The translations under genes were made by a program, and so were the position numbers. This document shows, piece after piece, positions 32,604 through 37,559 of a DNA stretch of 37,559 bases (positions are counted from its first letter, which is position 1; the number at the start of each line of letters is the position of its first letter). Under the pieces are notes generated by a model, which was not told the origin of the DNA, did no database searches, and worked only from the letters and a program-made list of their open reading frames with translations. The DNA is from Fibrobacter sp. (GTDB lineage: Bacteria; Fibrobacterota; Fibrobacteria; Fibrobacterales; Fibrobacteraceae), in assembly GCA_024689485.1 (NCBI GenBank), contig JAILDK010000067.1, positions 1-37,559 on the forward strand. Reading direction: 5' to 3'.

Positions 32604-33515
32604 ATGATGCGTTTGATTTCCATTTTGATTCTTGCCTGTGCGGCATTCCTGTTTGCAGAACCGAAGCTTTCGGTGGCGGTGACCCTTGCGCCGTATGCAA
32701 AGATTGTGCAGGAAATTGCGGGGGAAAATGCGGATGTGGTGACTCTCGTTCCGCCGAATGCGAATCCGCATCTGTTTGAACCGAAGCCGAATACGCTTCG
32801 CGCCTTTTCCAAAGCTTCGCTGTACTTGAGCGATGGTTCGGGACTCGATAAGGCTTGGCGTCCGCGCTTTATGGGCGTGAACAAGAATGTTCGTATTGTG
32901 GATATTTCCCAGGGCGTTTCGTGGATGAAGGGGGAAGCGCATGAACACGCTCATCATGACGCGCATGAAGAAGAACATCACGCACATAAACATGTTCATG
33001 AACACGCGCATGAACATGGCGAAGAACTCGATCCGCATATTTGGAATTCGCCGCGTATGGCGATCGTGATCGCTTCGAATGTTTGCTCCGCTCTCGTCGA
33101 ATTGGACGCGGTACATGCTGGCGTTTACCGCACGAATCTTGAAAAGTTCTCCAAGCGTCTTTCCGATTTGGACGTGAAGTTTACCGAAGCGACAAAGGCT
33201 CTTTCGGAAGATCGTCGCACGTTCATCGTTTTCCATCCGTCTTATGGATACTTGGCGCGCGATTACGGCTTAAAGCAGATCGCGGTCGAAATGCACGGCA
33301 AGGAACCGAAGCCGCGCGATATGCAGAAACTGGTGCACATTGCCAAGGAACACCAGGTGAAAACGGTCTTTGTGCAGCCGCAGTTTAGCCGCCGTGCCGC
33401 GGAATCGCTTTCGCGTGAAATTCAGGCGAAAATTGTTTCGATTGATCCGCTCGCTTTCGACTTTGAACAGGAATTGCAAAAGTTCATTTCGGCGATCTCG
33501 GAGGGGTCCAAGTGA
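32604..33515 (+). CDS. znuA: Zinc ABC transporter substrate-binding protein ZnuA
   Basis: A 303-residue periplasmic zinc-binding protein. The signal peptide is cleaved near 'LFA-EPK' (residue 18). Ligand motifs are 'NANPHLFEPKP', 'DPHIWNSPRMA', 'FHPSYGYLARDYGL' and 'SIDPLAFDFE'. A His-rich loop with 13 His in about 27 residues (about 111-140) is typical of zinc rather than manganese binders. The ATG at 32604 fits AAAGGA; the next ATG three bases on is also possible. It overlaps znuC by four bases. Confidence 0.94.
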   Translation: MMRLISILILACAAFLFAEPKLSVAVTLAPYAKIVQEIAGENADVVTLVPPNANPHLFEPKPNTLRAFSKASLYLSDGSGLDKAWRPRFMGVNKNVRIVDISQGVSWMKGEAHEHAHHDAHEEEHHAHKHVHEHAHEHGEELDPHIWNSPRMAIVIASNVCSALVELDAVHAGVYRTNLEKFSKRLSDLDVKFTEATKALSEDRRTFIVFHPSYGYLARDYGLKQIAVEMHGKEPKPRDMQKLVHIAKEHQVKTVFVQPQFSRRAAESLSREIQAKIVSIDPLAFDFEQELQKFISAISEGSK

Positions 33516-34252
33516 ATCCGTTTCCAGCGATTGAAGTCCGCAATCTGAGCTTTGCCTACGAAAAGGCGCCTGTTCTTTCGAACGTGAACTTTACCGTGGA
33601 AGCGGGGGACTTTCTTGCGATCATCGGCCCGAACGGCGGCGGTAAAAGTACGCTGATGAAGCTGATCGTGGGACTTTTGAAACCTTCCGAAGGGGACGTG
33701 CGCCTTTTTGGAAGAAAGATGCCCTCGAAAAAAGTTTCGGTCGGTTACGTTCCGCAGAATACCAATCACAATCTGGAATTCCCGATTACCGTGGAAGAAA
33801 CGGTTTCGATGGGACTTCCGCACTGCAAACCGAATCCTTTGAAAGTGAAGGAAGCTCTGGAAACGGTGAAGATGCAAGGCTTTGCCGGCCGCAGACTGGG
33901 CGAGCTTTCGGGCGGGGAACGCCAACGTGTGCTGATCGCTCGCGCCCTTGTTTCCGATCCGCAGATTCTGTTTTTGGATGAGCCTTCGAGCAATATCGAT
34001 GCGCAGGGCCAGGAAGATCTGTACGAGCTTCTCGCAGGCTTGAATGCGAAGATGACGATTGTGATCGTGAGCCACGATCTAATGGTACTTTCGAACCATG
34101 TGAAGAGCGTTGCCTGTGTGAATCGCACGGTGCACTTCCATTCCGGTTCGCAGATTACGCCGGAGATGGTACAGAGCATGTACGGTTGTGAAGTGGACCT
34201 GATTGCCCACGGCGTTCCGCACCGCGTTCTCGGCACGCATCATTCCCATTGA
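33512..34252 (+). CDS. znuC: Zinc ABC transporter ATP-binding protein ZnuC
   Basis: A 246-residue ABC ATPase that powers metal uptake. Walker A 'GPNGGGKST', signature 'LSGGERQR', Walker B 'ILFLDEPSSNID' and the switch His in 'VSHD' are all present. It starts with a GTG overlapping the znuA stop. The end 'HRVLGTHHSH' is His rich and may bind metal. A terminator follows at once, and no permease gene (znuB) lies next to it. Confidence 0.92.
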   Translation: MNPFPAIEVRNLSFAYEKAPVLSNVNFTVEAGDFLAIIGPNGGGKSTLMKLIVGLLKPSEGDVRLFGRKMPSKKVSVGYVPQNTNHNLEFPITVEETVSMGLPHCKPNPLKVKEALETVKMQGFAGRRLGELSGGERQRVLIARALVSDPQILFLDEPSSNIDAQGQEDLYELLAGLNAKMTIVIVSHDLMVLSNHVKSVACVNRTVHFHSGSQITPEMVQSMYGCEVDLIAHGVPHRVLGTHHSH

Positions 34253-34290
34253 CTGTGTCATTGCGAAAGGCGTAAGCCTTGAAGTAAACA

Positions 34291-34322
34291 AAAAAGACCC
34301 GCAGCGGATGCGGGTCTTTTTT
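34291..34322. terminator. Bidirectional terminator between znuC and the barrel gene
   Basis: AAAAAGACCCGC and GCGGGTCTTTTT form a 12-bp stem around AGCGGAT, with A and T runs at its ends. Confidence 0.92.
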
Positions 34323-34337
34323 CAAAGCTTTGGAAAA

Positions 34338-35351
34338 TTACTTGATTGTCGTGGTGAAGCGGAGTGCCACGCCGACGTCATCGAGTTCCTTTTCGCTGTA
34401 GACGTTGAGCTGTGCCTTGGTGCGGCCGTAAGCCTTGATGAAGGCGACGGTCCAGGCGAAGTCATCTGCGCCTTCGTTGAATTCGTCACGGTTGCCGATG
34501 TGTTCCATTTCGAACATCAAGTGGTCGAGAATGCCTGCGGTCGGAATTTCCACGCCGACGTAGAACGGAAGGTGTTCAGAGCCCTGAGCGTATTCCGGCT
34601 TCACAGCGGTGCCGGCTTCGATGGAAGAGGCGTTCACCTTGCTGTCAGTCGTCGTTTTGAGGTAGCCGACTTCACCGTAGAGGCGGAGGTTCTTGATCAA
34701 GGAGTAGGAGAGGTAGCCGGCGACGCGGTGCGTCTGGGTTGCCGTTTTGGTCATCGCATCCAGAGCGTTTACGCGGTAAGCGGCGGCGAGTTCGAGCGGG
34801 AAGCTGAACTTGACGCGTTCTTCGACGCGGACGTAACCTGTGCTGTACTTGTTGTCGTTCGTTCCGATCATGGCCTTGAAGGCGGACGGGCCGAAGTTCC
34901 AGCCGAGTTCAAATGCGTCGTGAGAATAATCGCGCATCATGAAGCCGCGGGTTCCGATTGCCTTGTCGATATAGGTACCGAAGTTCGTAGACTGAGACCA
35001 GTCCGTCTTCCAGTGACCGAGCTTGAGGTTCAGCTTATGTTCGCCCAAGCTGTATTTGTAGTTTGCCCAATAGAGGTCGGCGAGAATCTTGTCATAGCTC
35101 TTGCCGTCGATGCTGTTGCCAAAGTGCGGTCCAAAAATGCGGAGCATGACCTGAGCGTCAAAATCTTCGGACTTGTACATGCCGCCGATATTTGCACGGA
35201 ACCAGAAGGACTTGAGACCTTCGTCTTCGTTATTGGCGGTTGCCTGGGTTTGGATGTTGCCCTTGAGAGCAAATGCGTCATCTGCCGCAAAGACCGATGC
35301 AGAGAGAGCGAGAGCGAGGGCAATCGTGGTTTTCAAGAATTTCGATTTCAT
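34338..35351 (-). CDS. Outer-membrane beta-barrel protein, unknown family
   Basis: A 337-residue protein with a signal peptide cleaved near 'VFA-ADD' (residue 22). The mature part alternates strand-like segments with aromatic girdles ('FWFRANIGGMY', 'LYWANYKYSLGEHKLNLKLG') and ends in strands ('VGVALRFTTTIK'). This fits a porin-like barrel. AAGGAGTTGGT precedes the ATG. No family is recognised, and the substrate is unknown. Confidence 0.75.
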   Translation of the reverse strand: MKSKFLKTTIALALALSASVFAADDAFALKGNIQTQATANNEDEGLKSFWFRANIGGMYKSEDFDAQVMLRIFGPHFGNSIDGKSYDKILADLYWANYKYSLGEHKLNLKLGHWKTDWSQSTNFGTYIDKAIGTRGFMMRDYSHDAFELGWNFGPSAFKAMIGTNDNKYSTGYVRVEERVKFSFPLELAAAYRVNALDAMTKTATQTHRVAGYLSYSLIKNLRLYGEVGYLKTTTDSKVNASSIEAGTAVKPEYAQGSEHLPFYVGVEIPTAGILDHLMFEMEHIGNRDEFNEGADDFAWTVAFIKAYGRTKAQLNVYSEKELDDVGVALRFTTTIK

Positions 35352-35525
35352 ACCAACTCCTTAAATTGCGTGCAAAATTTATTAAAAAGCCGAGACCTTC
35401 TAAAGGTTAAAAAAGTCAAAAGTCATGCTTCATAACGCTTTAGTTTCTGTTTAAACGATTGCAATTTTCAATATTTTGAGTCTTTTTATTAGATTACGGG
35501 TGAAATTAAAAATGGGAGACCCCGA
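35352..35525. promoter_or_regulatory. Divergent intergenic region of the barrel gene and ompA-like copy 1
   Basis: This AT-rich region holds the start signals of both genes. GGGAGACCCCG lies before the ompA-like ATG at 35526. TATTAG (35487-35492) could be its -10 box, but there is no good -35 at standard spacing. I see no gene here. Confidence 0.35.
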
Positions 35526-36233
35526 ATGAAACGTTTGATTGCTTTGACCGCCCTGGCCGCTTTTGCATTTGCTCCGGCGAAAGATCTCGCTCCGAACAAG
35601 ACGCACGCCGTTTTGAATATTTCGTACACGAATTTTGACGATGTTCCGCAAAAGAACAAGACCCTGACTTTTGTCGGTAAAAAGAATCCGCAGAACAAGG
35701 TGACGGTGAAGACGAACGGCTACGGTGAAGTTTCTTTTTTGATTCCGCGCGAAGATTCTTACCAGATCCTTTGCGAAAGTTTGACGGGTCCGTTTGAATG
35801 CGGCGAAACTCCGTATGTTTCTCCGCGTGCAAGCTACGGTTCGGTGAACGTCGCTTTTGACGATACCCGTGCGGAACTCCAGGGCGTTTCTTTTAAGGCA
35901 GGCAGCGCAGAACTCGTTCCGTCAACGCTCGCAACCCTCGATAAGACCATCGCCGGCCTCAAAAAGAATGCGAAGGCGAAAGTGGAAATCGAAGGTCACA
36001 CAAGTTCGGAAGGTGGCGAAGAATACAACCAGAAACTTTCCGAAGACCGTGCGAACAGCGTCCGCGATTACATGATTCGCAAGGGTATTTCCAAGGACCG
36101 CGTGACTGCAGTCGGTTACGGCTATTCTCGTCCGAAGGCTTCGAACGATACCGAAGAAGGTAGAAAGCAGAACCGTCGCATCGAAGTGCGCGTGACGAAT
36201 CCGGAAGAAGTCGACGCTTCGCCGGCTGAATAA
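35526..36233 (+). CDS. OmpA-family protein, copy 1
   Basis: A 235-residue periplasmic or outer-membrane-linked protein with a signal peptide (about residues 1-17). The N-terminal part (about 25-120) is a beta domain. The C-terminal OmpA-like peptidoglycan-binding domain (about 130-225) has 'GVSFKAGSAEL', 'IEGHTSSEGG', 'LSEDRANSVRDYMI' and 'NRRIEVRV', the usual contacts to diaminopimelate. It probably anchors the outer envelope to peptidoglycan. It is nearly identical to the inverted gene at 36909-37559: in the compared part there are 10 base changes in about 650, only one of which changes the protein (Glu to Asp near the end). No clear rho-independent terminator follows; the stop runs directly into repeat units. 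Confidence 0.92.
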   Translation: MKRLIALTALAAFAFAPAKDLAPNKTHAVLNISYTNFDDVPQKNKTLTFVGKKNPQNKVTVKTNGYGEVSFLIPREDSYQILCESLTGPFECGETPYVSPRASYGSVNVAFDDTRAELQGVSFKAGSAELVPSTLATLDKTIAGLKKNAKAKVEIEGHTSSEGGEEYNQKLSEDRANSVRDYMIRKGISKDRVTAVGYGYSRPKASNDTEEGRKQNRRIEVRVTNPEEVDASPAE

Positions 36234-36420
36234 GTTTCGTTCCGATTCGGACGCCGTTCGCGCCCGGAAATGTTCTTGCTCGGCACGAGCTGTTACTGCA
36301 CAGGGTGCGCACGGCATCCGCCTCTCCACTCGGCTCGCTTTGCTCGCTCAGCGATTAAATGCATAGGCCTGTCGGCTTTCATTCGCGTTGCTCATTCTCC
36401 TCCGAGATCGCTGAACTCGT
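35583..36420 (+). repeat. Left arm of a long inverted repeat (gene copy 1 plus repeat unit F1)
   Basis: The sequence from 35583 to 36240 is an inverted copy of 37559 down to 36902, with no indel in the coding part. It continues through repeat unit F1 (36241-36420) against unit I2 (36703-36901), which differs by a 19-bp duplication and a few bases. The left end is set only by the window end on the other arm. Confidence 0.95.
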
Positions 36421-36470
36421 TCCGGTTCGGACGCCGCTCGCGCCCGGAAAGGGTTTTGCTCGGCACGAGG
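36421..36470 (+). repeat. Partial repeat unit F2
   Basis: A direct copy of the first 50 bases of unit F1 (TCCGGTTCGGACGCC start). After CACGAG the similarity becomes patchy (GACGGCAT is still shared), so the centre may be a decayed continuation of this unit. Confidence 0.8.
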
Positions 36471-36545
36471 TGTCTCCGCTGGGGTTTCGGACGGCATACG
36501 GGATTCAGTTCCGTGATTGGGGTTCAGACGTGTGAACGTCAATCT
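36471..36545. other. Central spacer of the palindrome
   Basis: About 75 bases that do not repeat cleanly on either side. It has a small hairpin GTTCA/TGAAC around 36521-36536. No gene, promoter or terminator is evident. Confidence 0.6.
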
Positions 36546-36702
36546 AAGCCGACAGGCCTATGCTTTTGATCGCTGAGCGAGCAAAGCGAGCCGAGTGGAG
36601 AGGCGGATGCCGTGCGCACCCTGTGCGGTAACAGCTCGTGCCGAGCAAGAGCCTTTCTGCCGAGCAAGAGCCTTTCCGGGCGCGAACGGCGTCCGAATCG
36701 GA
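36546..36702 (-). repeat. Partial inverted repeat unit I1
   Basis: An inverted copy of the unit lacking its distal 42 bases. It carries two copies of a 19-bp element (GCCGAGCAAGAGCCTTTCT and a near copy). It also has GCTGAGCGAGCAAAGCGAGC, which contains a short self-complementary stretch. Confidence 0.85.
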
Positions 36703-37559
36703 ACGAGTTCAGCGATCTCGGAGGCGAATGAGCAACGCGAATGAAAGCCGACAGACCTACGCTTTTGATCGCTGAGCGAGCAAAGCGAGCCGAGTGGAGA
36801 GGCGGATGCCGTGCGCACCCTGAGCAGTAACAGCTCGTGCCGAGCAAGAACCTTTCTGCCGAGCAAGAACCTTTCCGGGCGCGAGCGGCGTCCGAATCGG
36901 AACGAAACTTATTCAGCCGGCGATGCGTCGACTTCGTCCGGATTCGTCACGCGCACTTCGATGCGACGGTTCTGCTTTCTACCTTCTTCGGTATCGTTCG
37001 AAGCCTTCGGACGCGAGTAGCCGTAACCGACTGCAGTCACGCGGTCCTTGGAAATACCCTTGCGAATCATGTAATCGCGGACGCTGTTCGCGCGGTCTTC
37101 GGAAAGTTTCTGATTGTATTCTTCGCCACCTTCCGAACTTGTGTGACCTTCGATTTCCACTTTCGCCTTCGCATTCTTTTTAAGGCCGGCGATGGTCTTA
37201 TCGAGGGTTGCGAGCGTCGACGGAACGAGTTCTGCGCTGCCCGCCTTAAAAGAAACGCCCTGGAGTTCCGCACGGGTATCGTCAAAAGCGACGTTCACCG
37301 AACCGTAGCTTGCACGCGGAGAAACATACGGAGTTTCGCCGCATTCAAACGGACCCGTCAAACTTTCGCAAAGAATCTGGTAAGAATCTTCGCGCGGAAT
37401 CAAAAAAGAAACTTCACCATAGCCGTTCGTCTTCACCGTCACCTTGTTCTGCGGATTCTTTTTACCGACAAAAGTCAGGGTCTTGTTCTTTTGCGGAACA
37501 TCGTCAAAATTCGTGTACGAAATATTCAAAACGGCGTGCGTCTTGTTCGGAGCGAGATC
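36703..37559 (-). repeat. Right arm of the long inverted repeat (unit I2 plus gene copy 2)
   Basis: Unit I2 (36703-36901, 199 bp) is the inverted partner of F1 with an extra 19-bp duplication (GCCGAGCAAGAACCTTTCT type). It is followed by gene copy 2 to the window end. The arm probably goes on outside the window. Confidence 0.95.
36909..37559 (-). CDS. OmpA-family protein, copy 2 (N-terminus outside window)
   Basis: The inverted near-copy of the gene at 35526. The visible part matches residues 20-235 of copy 1, and the frame is still open at the window end, so the signal peptide and start lie outside. The OmpA-like peptidoglycan-binding domain is complete ('EGHTSSEGG', 'NRRIEVRV'). The last residues read 'NPDEVDASPAE' against 'NPEEVDASPAE' in copy 1. 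Nine of ten base changes are silent, which argues that both copies are kept as working genes, or were recently made alike by gene conversion. It converges on copy 1. Confidence 0.92.
   Translation of the reverse strand, partial: DLAPNKTHAVLNISYTNFDDVPQKNKTLTFVGKKNPQNKVTVKTNGYGEVSFLIPREDSYQILCESLTGPFECGETPYVSPRASYGSVNVAFDDTRAELQGVSFKAGSAELVPSTLATLDKTIAGLKKNAKAKVEIEGHTSSEGGEEYNQKLSEDRANSVRDYMIRKGISKDRVTAVGYGYSRPKASNDTEEGRKQNRRIEVRVTNPDEVDASPAE

Noticed and set aside
36270-36866. Short Arg/Ser/Leu-rich frames in the repeat array between the ompA copies
   Set aside because: They are repeat units read through in several frames; the frames do not share a start or ribosome site and end at random.
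36234-36908. CRISPR array or integron-type repeat region
   Set aside because: The units are long, both direct and inverted, and lack unique spacers or nearby cas or integrase genes.
35583-37559. Assembly foldback artefact
   Set aside because: The arms differ at about ten coding positions, one protein residue, a 19-bp duplication and the number of repeat units, so they are not a mirror of one read. Long reads are still needed to be sure.

Overview
The window looks like a chromosomal segment from a member of the Fibrobacteraceae (Fibrobacter or Hallerella type). This is an inference from gene content. Two secreted plant-cell-wall enzymes end in a C-terminal sorting-type domain, there are several Gram-negative outer-membrane barrels and lipoproteins, and housekeeping genes have mid-GC codon use. 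I could not run a database search, so the taxonomy is moderate confidence.

Layout. (1) 1-3831: two secreted carbohydrate-active enzymes on +, a pectin methylesterase cut by the window start and a GH30 endo-galactanase-like enzyme. (2) 3915-7031: a tight + operon with a sugar nucleotidyltransferase, maf, a RodZ-like HTH membrane protein and hisB. (3) 7105-10912: a LysM-like lipoprotein (-), ribosomal protein L31, a one-POTRA Omp85 barrel and inorganic pyrophosphatase (+), and yebC (-). (4) 11052-17433: a long minus-strand cluster, in transcription order rlmN, a TPMT-like methyltransferase, a YchJ-like SEC-C protein, argC, obg, an HU/IHF protein, smpB and a Ser-linker amidase; many junctions overlap. 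(5) 17536-19845: a class A penicillin-binding protein (-). (6) 19935-24135, all +: a lipoprotein, tRNA-Arg(ACG) with a clear promoter and terminator, an Rv2949c-like chorismate lyase, Fe/Mn superoxide dismutase, a barrel protein and a PPOX-fold protein. (7) 24136-28010: an AT-rich foreign island that begins beside an IS3-family transposase remnant. It encodes a MORN-repeat lipoprotein with a C-terminal AHH nuclease domain, an Imm11-like immunity protein and a small membrane protein. (8) 28096-35351: a GH2-type hydrolase (-), L21/L27, an LPP20-like lipoprotein, znuA and znuC, and an outer-membrane barrel (-). (9) 35526-37559: two almost identical OmpA-family genes tail to tail, separated by a nested array of about 180-199 bp GC-rich repeat units. 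Together these make a palindrome of about 2 kb that runs off the window end.

The most interesting regions are the MORN-AHH toxin/immunity cassette in (7), which is a polymorphic-toxin-like system carried on a lipoprotein, and the giant ompA palindrome in (9). A recurrent promoter-like element related to tTCTATATTTGG lies before many genes and probably represents the lineage's -10 box. Where sequence is quoted it was read directly. Family assignments rest on recognised motifs, and functions not backed by motifs are marked as inference.
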